From NCBI GenBank assembly GCA_030605085.1, contig JAUWBH010000016.1, forward strand, positions 1 to 49,030: a stretch of DNA of 49,030 nt. Direction: 5' to 3'. Source of the DNA: Promethearchaeota archaeon. Lineage in GTDB: Archaea > Asgardarchaeota > Lokiarchaeia > Sigynarchaeales > SOKP01. The notes under the pieces were generated by a model that did not search any database, had not been told where the DNA came from, and worked only from the letters and a program-made list of their open reading frames with translations. Made by a program: the position numbers and the translations under genes. Shown here piece after piece: positions 8,586 through 17,476 of the stretch; positions within the stretch are counted from its first letter, which is position 1; every line of letters begins with the position of its first letter.

Positions 8586-9182
8586 TTAATCGTTTCTTTT
8601 TAAAATAAAAATTGCTATTTTACTAAAAATATTTGGAAAAGCTCGTGCTAGATTATATCTTTTAATAGGAAGATAAAAATGATTGCAAATACGGATTTTG
8701 TAATATTTGCAAAATTCAAAGAATTTATTTACTGTTATAATTTGAAACTTTTTACCATAGAATAAGTTATGATGATTAGCTCTTTCTCTTTTAAGCGTTC
8801 CTTTAAGCACGAAAGTTATTCGATTTTTCCAATATGCTAAATTTTCAAAACTAATTATACATTTTTTCCCTACTCGTAACATTTCTTGGATTAAATGATC
8901 AGGATTCGCTATATATTCAAGAGTTTGACTTAACACTACATAATCAAACGATTTATCTTGAAATTCTTTAAGTCCCTCGTTTAAATCTTCTTGGATAACA
9001 TTCATACCTAATTCTAAACACGATTTTATTTTTTCCATTGAGATTTCTATTCCTAATCCTGTAATACTTTTTTCTTTAGTTAATTCATGCAGCAATAATC
9101 CATCTTTACAACCTAAATCTAAGATTTTGCTTTTAGGTTCAATAATATTGTAAATTATTTGCAAATCTTTTCTCTTTAGCAT
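8586..9182 (-). CDS. metW: MetW-like methionine biosynthesis protein (SAM methyltransferase fold)
   Basis: 198 residues, the usual MetW length. ILDLGCKDGLLLHEL is the class I SAM-binding motif, with Lys where Gly is usual. SFDYVVLSQTLEYI and then FENLAYWKNRITFVLKG are diagnostic MetW blocks. In bacteria MetW pairs with MetX to form an active homoserine acyltransferase. Here it lies 26 bp downstream of metX, the canonical order, and the complex probably forms in this organism too. Confidence 0.93.
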   Translation of the reverse strand: MLKRKDLQIIYNIIEPKSKILDLGCKDGLLLHELTKEKSITGLGIEISMEKIKSCLELGMNVIQEDLNEGLKEFQDKSFDYVVLSQTLEYIANPDHLIQEMLRVGKKCIISFENLAYWKNRITFVLKGTLKRERANHHNLFYGKKFQIITVNKFFEFCKYYKIRICNHFYLPIKRYNLARAFPNIFSKIAIFILKRND

Positions 9183-9208
9183 TCCTTATCCAACCTAACT
9201 ATTAATTT

Positions 9209-10339
9209 CTATAATTGAAGATTATTAAGAAAATTCGACACTACTTCTCGAAGATCCTTGCATTCAACTAAAAATGAATCGTAACCATACCTTGTATCAA
9301 TTTCCACAAAGCTAGTTTCAATACCGTTAGATTTTAACGCATTTACGATTTCTTTTGATTGCGAGGTTGGATACAACCAATCGGAAGTAAATGAAATAAC
9401 TAAGAATTTTACATTTTTAAGATTGGATAAAGTAGCAGTTAAATTTCTCTTTCTTATATCAAAATAATCAATTGTCTTCGTTATGTATAAGTATGAATTA
9501 GTATCAAAACGCTTAATAAAAGAAGTTCCTTTATATTGTAAATAGTGTTCCACTTCAAATTCTTCTTCAAATTGAAATATAAACTTTAGGCTCTCATGTA
9601 AGCGTCTACCAAATCTTTCCCTCATAGAATCCTCACTTAAATAGGTGATGTGGCCTATTTCTCTCGCCAATCTTAAACCTTTGCTTGGCGGATACCCCGC
9701 ATAATAATTACCTTTATTCCAATTTGGATCTGAGAAAATAGCCTGTCTTTGTACCTCATTTAATGCTATATTCAAAGTTGTAGCGTACGCTGCCGTTGCA
9801 ATAGGAATTACAGACTGAGTTATTTCTGGATAACTAACGGCCCAGTCCAATGCTTGCATCCCACCCATACTTCCTCCAGTTACAGTTAAAATCTTTTTAA
9901 CTCCTAAATAGTCGATTAACATTTTAATAGATCTAACAATATCGTGAATTGTAATTATTGGAAAATCTAAACAATATGGTCTGCGAGTTTGGGGATTCGT
10001 AGAAGATGGTCCCGTTGAGCCATAGCAACTTCCCAATATATTAGCACATATTATAAAGTATTTCGAAGGATCAAAAGGTTTTCCTGGACCAACCATTTTA
10101 TCCCACCATCCTCCGATTTCACTTATATCTTTATATACATGTGAGCTTCCAGATAGAGCGTGGAAGATTATTATAGCATTTGTTTTGGAGTTATTTAATT
10201 GCCCGTATGTTTCATAGGCTAATTTGAAGTGTGGTAAAGATCTTCCTGATTCTATCTTAAAATTTTTAGTCCAATAAAAATACTTAAGATTCGGTATTTT
10301 TTTTAGTACAGCCTCGAATAAAGTAAAGTAATTCACCAT
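9209..10339 (-). CDS. metX: Homoserine O-acyltransferase (MetX), catalytic His replaced by Tyr
   Basis: 376 residues, full length for MetX, an alpha/beta hydrolase that acylates homoserine from an acyl-CoA. HALSGSSHVYKD, GGWWDKMVGPGKPFD and GSCYGSTGPSS are family blocks. GGSMGGMQ holds nucleophile Ser157, and TSDWLYP holds Asp320. The third triad member is normally His in a GHD(A/S)FL motif. Here it reads YGYDSFLVE, so Tyr353 (codon at 9281-9283). The enzyme may be impaired, altered, or affected by a base-call error. It heads the operon metX-metW-class V PLP-STR2-like. Confidence 0.93.
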   Translation of the reverse strand: MVNYFTLFEAVLKKIPNLKYFYWTKNFKIESGRSLPHFKLAYETYGQLNNSKTNAIIIFHALSGSSHVYKDISEIGGWWDKMVGPGKPFDPSKYFIICANILGSCYGSTGPSSTNPQTRRPYCLDFPIITIHDIVRSIKMLIDYLGVKKILTVTGGSMGGMQALDWAVSYPEITQSVIPIATAAYATTLNIALNEVQRQAIFSDPNWNKGNYYAGYPPSKGLRLAREIGHITYLSEDSMRERFGRRLHESLKFIFQFEEEFEVEHYLQYKGTSFIKRFDTNSYLYITKTIDYFDIRKRNLTATLSNLKNVKFLVISFTSDWLYPTSQSKEIVNALKSNGIETSFVEIDTRYGYDSFLVECKDLREVVSNFLNNLQL

Positions 10340-10488
10340 ATTTTTTTATTATGTATTATCTTTTTATCAAAATCTAAAAATTTATGTGAAATTTTTGCGT
10401 TAAATTTCAAAAATATTAAAATCATATTGATAAAATTCGTGCTAATTTTTTCGAAGAAAATATTTGAGGAAAAAATTGCACATAATTT

Positions 10489-10501
10489 TATATTTATAAA
10501 A
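10489..10501 (+). promoter_or_regulatory. Candidate TATA element of cysE
   Basis: An ATATTTATAAAATC-type A/T box lies about 40-50 bp before the cysE start, at the right distance for an archaeal promoter with a short leader. The intergenic region separates divergent metX and cysE operons and has no long palindrome that I can see. Confidence 0.35.
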
Positions 10502-10541
10502 TCTCATTATTTCCAAAAAAGAAAAGGTTTTAATTAAGAAA

Positions 10542-11381
10542 ATGGAAGAGTTTATCAGATGCCTTAATTGTGGAAAATGCTTAGAGACTAAAGAAAAAGA
10601 GCATTATAATTATTGTGCGGAATGCATTTTAGACTTAGATTTTAAGTCAAAAGATATAGAGCGAGAAGAAATAGATCAAAACCTCCAAAAGATCTTAGAT
10701 TTTTTTATTTCTGATGTAACTGCCGCATTTAGGAAAGATCCCGCAGCTCATTCTTTAATAGAGGTACTCACAAGCTATCCAGGAATAAGAGCTGTTCTTT
10801 TATACCGTATAGGTCATTTTTTCTGGAGAATTGGGATGCCCTTTGTTCCTAGATATCTTTCCGAGATTGCCAGACAATTAACGGGAATTGAAATCCATCC
10901 AGGCGCAGAAATAGGACGAGACTTCTTTATAGATCATGGGGGTGGAGTTGTAATTGGGGAAACGGCAGAAATTGGAGATAATGTTACAATGTACCAAGGG
11001 GTTGTTCTAGGTGGAACAACAATGGATCCAGTTAAACGCCATCCTACTTTAGGTAATAATATAGTCGTGGGTTCAGGGGCGAAACTTTTAGGTCCAATAA
11101 CAATTGGAGATAATGTTAGGATAGGGGCAAATTCGGTAGTTGTAAAAGATGTCCCTCCAAATTCGGTTGTTGTTGGAGTTCCAGGTAAAATAATTTCCAG
11201 AAATGGGAAAAAAATACAAAAAATCGATTTATCTCATGGAGATCTGCCTGATCCTATATCTATAGCACTTTCAAGATTGAATTCTAGAATTGAATATTTA
11301 GAAGAAAGATTATTGAAAACCCCAAATCCTAAAGAAAAAGAGATCGAGATTTACTACGGAGAATATGGTGCAGGAATATAG
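10542..11381 (+). CDS. cysE: Serine O-acetyltransferase with N-terminal Zn-ribbon-like extension
   Basis: Makes O-acetylserine from serine and acetyl-CoA, the first step of cysteine synthesis. Residues about 50-215 match short CysE proteins: helical N-domain (SYPGIRAVLLYRIGHFFW), then left-handed beta helix with FFIDHGGGVVIGETAEIG, containing the catalytic His, and VVVGVPGKII closing it. Residues 1-30 carry C7-x2-C10-x2-C13 and C25-x2-C28, a small metal-binding extension that I do not know from standard CysE. It is first of three plus-strand genes: cysE, Rrf2 regulator, cysK. Confidence 0.94.
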   Translation: MEEFIRCLNCGKCLETKEKEHYNYCAECILDLDFKSKDIEREEIDQNLQKILDFFISDVTAAFRKDPAAHSLIEVLTSYPGIRAVLLYRIGHFFWRIGMPFVPRYLSEIARQLTGIEIHPGAEIGRDFFIDHGGGVVIGETAEIGDNVTMYQGVVLGGTTMDPVKRHPTLGNNIVVGSGAKLLGPITIGDNVRIGANSVVVKDVPPNSVVVGVPGKIISRNGKKIQKIDLSHGDLPDPISIALSRLNSRIEYLEERLLKTPNPKEKEIEIYYGEYGAGI

Positions 11382-11556
11382 AACCATCTTGAAAATATTT
11401 TAATTATTATATTTCTGATAACATAGATGTAGAGATCTTTTTATTAATACTTAACAAATTAATTTTTCTGAATATAAAAAAAAATATTTATTCCCTTTTT
11501 ATAATTTAAATTATCAATCTATTTTTATTAAAACAAAAAAGACATAGAAATGTAAT

Positions 11557-11970
11557 ATGAAAGTATTTTCTGAAAAAGTAAATTATGGACTTTCGGCTCT
11601 TTTTGAATTAGCTAAGAGATATTACCAAGGATATATACAGATAAAGGAAATTGCTAAAGCCCAAAATATTCCGCAAAATTATCTTGAACAGCTTCTTATT
11701 AGTTTAAAAAGAGGTGAAATTGTTGAAAGCGTGCGAGGCGCTCATGGTGGTTATAAATTAAAGAAAACACCTCATGAAATTAAAGTCATAAATATAATAG
11801 AAGTTTTGGAAAGTTCTATAACTATTGTTGATTATTCTAAAAATCCAGAAGTTTTACAATCATTCTGGAAAAGAATTGAATCTCAATTTAAAGATTTGTT
11901 TAATATTACTTTAGAGGATCTTGTAAATGAAGAAAATCAATTACGAAAAAGGCTAAATTATCAAATTTAG
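11557..11970 (+). CDS. Rrf2-family regulator, CymR-like
   Basis: 137 residues beginning MKVFSEKVNYGLSALFELAK, the Rrf2 signature helix. IKEIAKAQNIPQNYLEQLL is the recognition helix region, and GAHGGYKL is the wing. There are no cysteines at all, so the Fe-S ligands of IscR are absent. This is as in CymR, the Bacillus cysteine repressor that works by binding CysK (established for Bacillus). Here it lies directly between cysE and cysK, which favours the same regulatory logic (inference). Confidence 0.88.
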   Translation: MKVFSEKVNYGLSALFELAKRYYQGYIQIKEIAKAQNIPQNYLEQLLISLKRGEIVESVRGAHGGYKLKKTPHEIKVINIIEVLESSITIVDYSKNPEVLQSFWKRIESQFKDLFNITLEDLVNEENQLRKRLNYQI

Positions 11971-12132
11971 AGATTTATGCTCTTTATTTTCTGCCACTTT
12001 TTAACACCATATTTTAGAAATGCTATTTTTTTTAAATGAAAACATGCTAAAATTGCAGTTTTATTTAAATTCAGAATTCCATACTATGTCACTCAAGATA
12101 GTCAAGTTAAAAAAAAAAGAGGTTAAATAACA

Positions 12133-13062
12133 ATGGGAAAAGTATATAACAATATAATTGAAACAATAGGAAACACTCCTTTGGTAAAACTAAATAGAAT
12201 AACTGAAAATGTCGATCCAAACATATATGTAAAACTTGAAGCGTCTAATCCCGGAGCAAGTGTTAAAGACAGAATTTGTATGGCTATGATTGAAAAAGCT
12301 GAAAAAGAAAACATTATTAACAAAGATACTATAATTGTCGAGCCAACATCCGGAAATACCGGTATAGGTTTGGCTTTAGTGTGTGCTGCTAAAGGCTACA
12401 AGTTAATACTTACGATGCCAGAAAGCATGACAATTGAAAGGCGAAAAATTTTAAAAGCTTATGGAGCAGAATTAGTTTTGACTCCTGCAGCTGGAGGTAT
12501 GAAAGGGGCTATTCAAAAGGCAGAAGAACTAGCTAAAGATGACGATAAAGTATTTATTCCTCAACAATTTAAAAATGAAGCTAATCCTGAAATTCATCGA
12601 AAAACCACAGCAGTAGAAATTTACAACGATTTAGACGGTAAAGTTGAAGGTGTTGTTGCAGGAATCGGAACTGGTGGAACTATTACTGGCGTCGGAGAGG
12701 TTCTTAAGAAGAAAATAGGAGAGCATGTGAAAATGTATGCCGTAGAACCAAAAGATTCTCCAGTATTATCAGGTGGAAATCCTGGACCCCACAAAATACA
12801 GGGGATTGGGGCAGGATTTGTTCCGGATGTATTGAACACGAAAATTTATGATAAAATAATTCAAGTAGAATCTAATGACGCTATTGAAACGGCTAGAAAA
12901 TTAGCAAAATTAGAGGGTATTTTTGTAGGTATATCTTCCGGGGCTGCAGCATGGGCGGGTATTTATATTGCAGCTAAAGATTTCAAAAAAGGAGATAATT
13001 TAGTAATAATCTTACCAGATACTGGAGAAAGATATCTAACAACAGACTTATTCGAATATTAA
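12133..13062 (+). CDS. cysK: Cysteine synthase A (O-acetylserine sulfhydrylase)
   Basis: 309 residues, standard length. It converts O-acetylserine and sulfide to cysteine. IGNTPLVKLNR, then NPGASVKDRI with the PLP Lys, EPTSGNTGIGLA as the substrate-binding loop, GIGTGGTITGVGE cradling the phosphate, and GISSGAAAW are all intact. GGNPGPHKIQGIGAGFVP is the CysK-type specificity loop. A purine-rich AAAGAGG lies about 10 bp before the ATG. With CysE next door it completes the two-step cysteine pathway. Confidence 0.97.
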   Translation: MGKVYNNIIETIGNTPLVKLNRITENVDPNIYVKLEASNPGASVKDRICMAMIEKAEKENIINKDTIIVEPTSGNTGIGLALVCAAKGYKLILTMPESMTIERRKILKAYGAELVLTPAAGGMKGAIQKAEELAKDDDKVFIPQQFKNEANPEIHRKTTAVEIYNDLDGKVEGVVAGIGTGGTITGVGEVLKKKIGEHVKMYAVEPKDSPVLSGGNPGPHKIQGIGAGFVPDVLNTKIYDKIIQVESNDAIETARKLAKLEGIFVGISSGAAAWAGIYIAAKDFKKGDNLVIILPDTGERYLTTDLFEY

Positions 13063-13063
13063 A

Positions 13064-13080
13064 TTTATTTTTTTTTTATT
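13064..13080 (+). terminator. T-tract terminator after cysK
   Basis: A run of ten T immediately follows the cysK stop codon. Archaeal RNA polymerase typically ends transcription at such T-rich tracts. No hairpin is needed or seen. Confidence 0.5.
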
Positions 13081-13276
13081 TATTTAAAAAATTTTGGTTT
13101 GAATTAATATTTCTAAATGCTTTTACTTAAATTTTTTATGAAATATAGAATAAAATTTTAAGTGTATCCACCATCTTAATGAATTCTTTTGGAAAAAAAC
13201 TATTATTTAAGAATAAGCAATCTAATAATAACGCATTTAATCATCAACATCATTAAGCAAGAAATTTCTATTTTTT

Positions 13277-13834
13277 TCATTGATATTCTTTCAGTTGTTT
13301 CATTAATTCCATATCTGCTTCTCGATCTTGAATTATTTTAACGATTTCGTCCGTAATTTTTTGCGCCATCGAGGCAGGTATTCCACATACTAATTCGCAA
13401 TCGTCAAAACCAGCAAAAATTCTGGAACCAGAACATAGAAAAGAGAAATTTATATCTTGCTGTTTAATCACATAAGCCGTAACTTCACTGCAGATACCTC
13501 GAAATGTTTCAAACGACATATTTAGAGGTTTGTTATATATTTTAATGTATGCTTCAATAATATCCATGCAATTTTTAGGATTTACTATTAAAATAATGCT
13601 GTCAGGCTCTTTCATGTCGTATTTACTTATTGGAAAAAGCAGAACATAATCAAGGTTTTCGATTTCTAACCTATTATCTATTTTAATATTTTCAGGTTTC
13701 TTGAATCCTAAGAAAATTTCAGCCGTAACACAAGAAAAATCGCCTTTTTTTAATTTTAAAAATTCTCCTTGCGAAGCTCTCTTAAGATATTCACAATATC
13801 GTTGTAATTTGTTTGATTCTATGAATTTTTCATA
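13277..13834 (-). pseudogene. DUF169 protein gene, 5' end out of frame by one base
   Basis: The frame ending at 13277 encodes a DUF169 C-terminus (FLCSGSRIFAGFDDCELVCG). It stays open upstream of the internal ATG at 13615, giving YCEYLKRASQGEFLKLKKGD and then CVTAEIFLGF, which are DUF169 blocks. That frame has no start codon before its TAA. An ATG at 13831-13833 sits one base out of frame. One more A in the run at 13826-13830 would restore M-K-K-F-I-E-S-N and about 186 residues. It follows the PP-loop gene by only about 10 bp. Either a true frameshift or a homopolymer error. Confidence 0.75.
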
Positions 13835-13842
13835 TTAAATTA

Positions 13843-14871
13843 TTATAAAATATATATTTTTAATATTTCTTCTTTTTCTATTTCAACAATTAGCTGCTTG
13901 TTCATAGAATTAAGATTTTTTCCGTATTTTACCGATCCAATTGAATCCTTAGAATCTGAATATCTTAAAGTTAGTTTTGCAGCAAATTGAAGTATATCAT
14001 TGTTAATTGTTCCTTGAATAATAGTAATAGGGCCAACAACATCGTTCGTTTCCATTATTACATCATAGGGCTTCTTAATTTGTGTCAAAATATTATTTTC
14101 TATTTCATTTCGTCCAACAATGATTTTTGAATTTTTATATCGAAAATGTCGACCATGTTTTAAAATTATTATGTCATTCATCTTGAGATTTTTATTAAAT
14201 TTAAGGTAATCCCTCATCCGATTTGTAAAGCTTTTATCTGTTAATAAACAGCCCCCACATGCGTAATAATTCTCAAGAAGTCCATTTTTTCTCGCTAATG
14301 TTAGCTGAACTTCTCTACTTCGCCCTTTAATGCCAAATAATTTAGACCTATCGATGAGTCCTTGCTCTTCGAGAACAGTTGGTTTCAGTAATAAAGCAGA
14401 TAGAGGTCTAAGAAGTTTTCCTTGAAGGCCCGATTCTTTCTCGACAATTTTAAGAGCCTTTAAATTTTGGGATTTAGGTCTCTGATTAAGAACTTCACCG
14501 GTAAAAATAAAATCGGCGTTAATTGTTACTCCAAATTCTTTTGCTTTCTTTAAAATATATATCCTACAATCAATGCAAGGATTTAGATTTTTTCCATAAC
14601 CATATTTTGGTTTACGGACTATTTTTAAATAATCATCTTCTTTAGATAAAGTATATACTTTTATTCCTAATTTATCATAGTAAAGATTTAATCCACATTC
14701 GGAGTGACTATATATTTTATCACATAAACAAAATGGGGATTTAAAATTTAATCCTATTACATTTATATTTTGAAGTTTTAGAATGAGAGACGCTATTAAA
14801 CTGTCTAAACCACCTGAAACTAATCCGAGTCCAATTAGGTTTTTGTTATTTTTATAATTCGTGAGCTCCAA
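13843..14871 (-). CDS. PP-loop ATPase of the MnmA/ThiI-like thiolation type, with NFACT-R-like C-terminal domain
   Basis: 342 residues. GLVSGGLDSLIASLIL is the PP-loop (S19-GGLDS), which adenylates a tRNA base or carrier. Cys pairs follow: FCLC, NPCIDCR and YYACGGCLL, the middle one like the sulfur-carrying or metal-binding Cys of tRNA thiolases. RPLSALLLKPT is a block of the MnmA-like group. The C-terminal 120 residues (DIIILKHGRHFRY, IIVGRNEIEN) resemble the NFACT-R/DUF814 domain fused to such proteins in prokaryotes. It forms a cassette with TusA and an E1-like enzyme, so persulfide delivery to a tRNA or cofactor is likely. Confidence 0.8.
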   Translation of the reverse strand: MELTNYKNNKNLIGLGLVSGGLDSLIASLILKLQNINVIGLNFKSPFCLCDKIYSHSECGLNLYYDKLGIKVYTLSKEDDYLKIVRKPKYGYGKNLNPCIDCRIYILKKAKEFGVTINADFIFTGEVLNQRPKSQNLKALKIVEKESGLQGKLLRPLSALLLKPTVLEEQGLIDRSKLFGIKGRSREVQLTLARKNGLLENYYACGGCLLTDKSFTNRMRDYLKFNKNLKMNDIIILKHGRHFRYKNSKIIVGRNEIENNILTQIKKPYDVIMETNDVVGPITIIQGTINNDILQFAAKLTLRYSDSKDSIGSVKYGKNLNSMNKQLIVEIEKEEILKIYIL

Positions 14872-14883
14872 ATTAATTGAGGT

Positions 14884-15156
14884 TCATATCTTTTTTATCT
14901 TTAAAATCCAATTATTTCTTTCAGAGTTTACCTCTTTAATTTCAAGAATTTCACCTAATTCTTGTTGTCTACAACTAGCAGGAATGTTTTCGACAGCTGC
15001 GGGGAAATCCAATATGACTTCTAAAATTTCTCCACTTTTCATTTTTTCCAATGTTAATTTTGTATACACAAAAGTCATTGGGCATATCTTCCCTCTAATA
15101 TCCAATTTTTGAATCTTTTCGGTTTTGTTATCTATATTTTTATTCAAAACAAACAT
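14884..15156 (-). CDS. TusA-family sulfur carrier protein
   Basis: 90 residues. LDIRGKICPMTFVYTKLTLE carries the conserved CPM active-site cysteine that holds a persulfide in TusA/SirA proteins. DFPAAVENIPASCRQQ is the second conserved region, with an extra Cys. It overlaps the upstream E1-like gene by 17 bp and lies 12 bp from the PP-loop gene, so the three genes are one transcript. Inferred role: pass sulfur to the PP-loop enzyme. Confidence 0.93.
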   Translation of the reverse strand: MFVLNKNIDNKTEKIQKLDIRGKICPMTFVYTKLTLEKMKSGEILEVILDFPAAVENIPASCRQQELGEILEIKEVNSERNNWILKIKKI

Positions 15157-15955
15157 CTCCTATATTATAATTATGAGTGATCAACAAATCCTCAGCACCA
15201 TCTCTACAAGCCATACAATTTTCGCTTCTCAAAATTTTTACAAATCGGAAATTATATTTTAATAAATCTAAAAATAACATACGATTTGTTATTAAATCTC
15301 CAATATTTAGAAGGTACTTAATTGCTTCGTTTGCTTCAATGCATCCAACTATTCCAGGAATTAACCCTATTACTCCTGCTTGCGAACACGACATTGTTGG
15401 CGAACCTTCAGTGATATCGTCAAAAACACATCTATAACACGCAGTCCTTCTTTCTGGAACGACCGTCATAATTTGTCCGCTAAATCTTATAACTCCTGCT
15501 ATTGTAAAAGGGATTTTCAAATTAATACAAGCATCGTTAATTAACATTTTAGTTGGAATGTTATCTGATCCATCTATTATAAAATCAGAATCTTTTAAAA
15601 TTTCCTTTGCATTATTCGGTAAAAGATGGTCATTGATTATTTCAAGATTAATACCTGGATTTAACATTTGAAGTTTTTCGAAGGCGCTCTGAGTTTTATC
15701 CTTATTTAAATCCTTTGTAAAGTGAAGAATTTGCCGGTGTAGATTAGATAATTCCACTTTATCAAAATCTATTAGTTTTAAACGACCAATGCCCGCAGCA
15801 GCTAGATAATAGGCTGCAGGAGAACCAAGTCCCCCAGTTCCAATTATCACGATTGTTGCTTTTAATAATTTTTCTTGACCAATTCCTCCAACTTCTTTTA
15901 ATACTATTTGTCTGGAATATCTTTCAATTTGCTCTTCTGATAAATTCATATTCAA
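15140..15955 (-). CDS. MoeB/ThiF-like E1 adenylyltransferase
   Basis: 271 residues of the HesA/MoeB/ThiF family, which adenylates the C-terminal Gly-Gly of ubiquitin-like sulfur carriers. RYSRQIVLKEVGGIGQEKL, then GTGGLGSPAAYYLAAAG (nucleotide-binding) and DNIPTKMLIND are diagnostic. Two CxxC pairs (CYRC and CMAC) bind Zn. SCSQAGVIG holds the conserved acceptor-side Cys. No MoaD/ThiS/SAMP-like partner is encoded in the window; the neighbouring sulfur carrier is TusA instead. It is the first gene of the cassette. Confidence 0.93.
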   Translation of the reverse strand: MNMNLSEEQIERYSRQIVLKEVGGIGQEKLLKATIVIIGTGGLGSPAAYYLAAAGIGRLKLIDFDKVELSNLHRQILHFTKDLNKDKTQSAFEKLQMLNPGINLEIINDHLLPNNAKEILKDSDFIIDGSDNIPTKMLINDACINLKIPFTIAGVIRFSGQIMTVVPERRTACYRCVFDDITEGSPTMSCSQAGVIGLIPGIVGCIEANEAIKYLLNIGDLITNRMLFLDLLKYNFRFVKILRSENCMACRDGAEDLLITHNYNIGDVCFE

Positions 15956-16115
15956 GTAATAGATAATAATTAAAATAAAAATGCTTTTATTTTATATAAA
16001 AAACTTTCCTTTTTAAGATATCTCTTTCAAATATAATTCAATGCAAATTTTACCTTTAAATAATTTAAATACTTTTCAGAACTATTAATATGCTTATATA
16101 TATATAAATAAGCTA

Positions 16116-17162
16116 TTAACCTTCAAAATCAAGCAATTCAAGATCTCCGTTTGAGCGAATTTTAACGAAACTCGGTGTTGAAACATGCAGCCAAGCTCCA
16201 TCGTTTATAATTGAAACATCTTTATTATTTATTATTTTGTTGATATTTTGCTTAATATGCGAGTGACCGAAAATAACATGTGTAATATTAGAAAAGTCAT
16301 ATTTATTGCTTTCTAAAAACTTTTTTATATTAGAATCGTAATTTCTAGCTTTCCTTATTTCTTTTTCCCATTTTTTAACATACATTAAAAGGTCAAATTC
16401 GAATTTTTTTAAAAAATTTTTTAAAGAAAAGTCTTTTGTGAATAAATCTTTGAATTTTACTTCTGAAACTTTATTATTTTTATTCCTGATACCACTATTC
16501 CAGATTTGATTCATTTTTTCTTTTAGTTCTTCATCGTTAGAATCTAAAAGGGCCTTCCATATTTGAGCAACAAAATATCGCAATGTTGATCCATCAAATT
16601 GATACCCATGAGTCATTAGACACGTAAAACCATCGTTTAAGTTTATATCGTCAAAAGTAATCTCTCCTAAATAGTGATGATTAATTTGATCTTTTGAATC
16701 GCAAAATAATAGCTTAGGTACGCTATTTTCTTTCTTTTGAAGGATTATATATTGAAAAATATTATCTTCATTTATAAAATTATAATTAAACCCACTATCT
16801 CTTAATTTGGACAAAAAATTATGCTTACAATTTTCAAAGCTCTCAGAATATTCACCAGTAAGCGGATTTACAGATACAGGAATTTCGTGGTTGCCAAGAG
16901 AAAATAGGAGATGAATATTTTCATTTTCATAAATATTTTCTAACAGATCAAATATCTCCTTGAAGTGATCTGCGAAGTAATTCGCTTTTTTAAAGCATAA
17001 ATCAACAAAATCACCAAGAATGATAAGAGCCTTTAAGTTTCCATAAAAACCACTATTAATTCTTTCCAAAAATACTTTAAATAATTCAGGATGAGTATCA
17101 AGTGTTCCTAAATGTGTATCCGATGTTATTATCATTAGAGGATTATTTTTTCGTTCAGCCAT
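16116..17162 (-). CDS. Calcineurin-like metallophosphoesterase
   Basis: 348 residues. The metal-binding motifs appear in order: SDTHLG (Asp, His), GDFVDL (Asp), GNHEIP (Asn, His), THGYQFDG (His) and GHSHIKQ (His-x-His). This is the two-metal phosphoesterase core used on phosphodiesters, nucleotides or proteins. The insert of about 110 residues between the last two motifs is Lys-rich and unusual. A single gene with no clear partner; substrate unknown. Confidence 0.9.
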   Translation of the reverse strand: MAERKNNPLMIITSDTHLGTLDTHPELFKVFLERINSGFYGNLKALIILGDFVDLCFKKANYFADHFKEIFDLLENIYENENIHLLFSLGNHEIPVSVNPLTGEYSESFENCKHNFLSKLRDSGFNYNFINEDNIFQYIILQKKENSVPKLLFCDSKDQINHHYLGEITFDDINLNDGFTCLMTHGYQFDGSTLRYFVAQIWKALLDSNDEELKEKMNQIWNSGIRNKNNKVSEVKFKDLFTKDFSLKNFLKKFEFDLLMYVKKWEKEIRKARNYDSNIKKFLESNKYDFSNITHVIFGHSHIKQNINKIINNKDVSIINDGAWLHVSTPSFVKIRSNGDLELLDFEG

Positions 17163-17334
17163 TCAAAACTCTCTTCAGTTTTTATAAAGAATTCAATATT
17201 TTTTCCTATATACTATACTAAGTATTATTAATGATATTATTAGTTACTAATTTATTTGAACTAATCTTGCCTTACTTTACAATTTTTAAAAAATTTAATA
17301 AATCTTTCAAGATCTTTTTGATTCATGAGTTTTA

Positions 17335-17475
17335 CTAATCTCTTTTTAAACCTATTTTTTTTTTTAGTATTTTTTCATATTCTTCAATAATTCGTTTAAA
17401 TTCTTTATATTTATCGAAATCGATCTCATCTCTATATTTTACAGTAGTTAAATTAAAAGGGTGAACTGTATTTTT
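17335..17475 (-). pseudogene. C-terminal coding remnant, unidentified
   Basis: The 470 bp gap between the phosphoesterase and TPR genes holds a minus-strand frame reading TVHPFNLTTVKYRDEIDFDK and then YKEFKRIIEEYEK, ending at a TAG. Composition is protein-like and charged, but there is no start codon before the frame runs into the hairpin cluster at 17477-17533. Probably the tail of a lost gene; family not recognised. Confidence 0.35.
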
Positions 17476-17476
17476 A

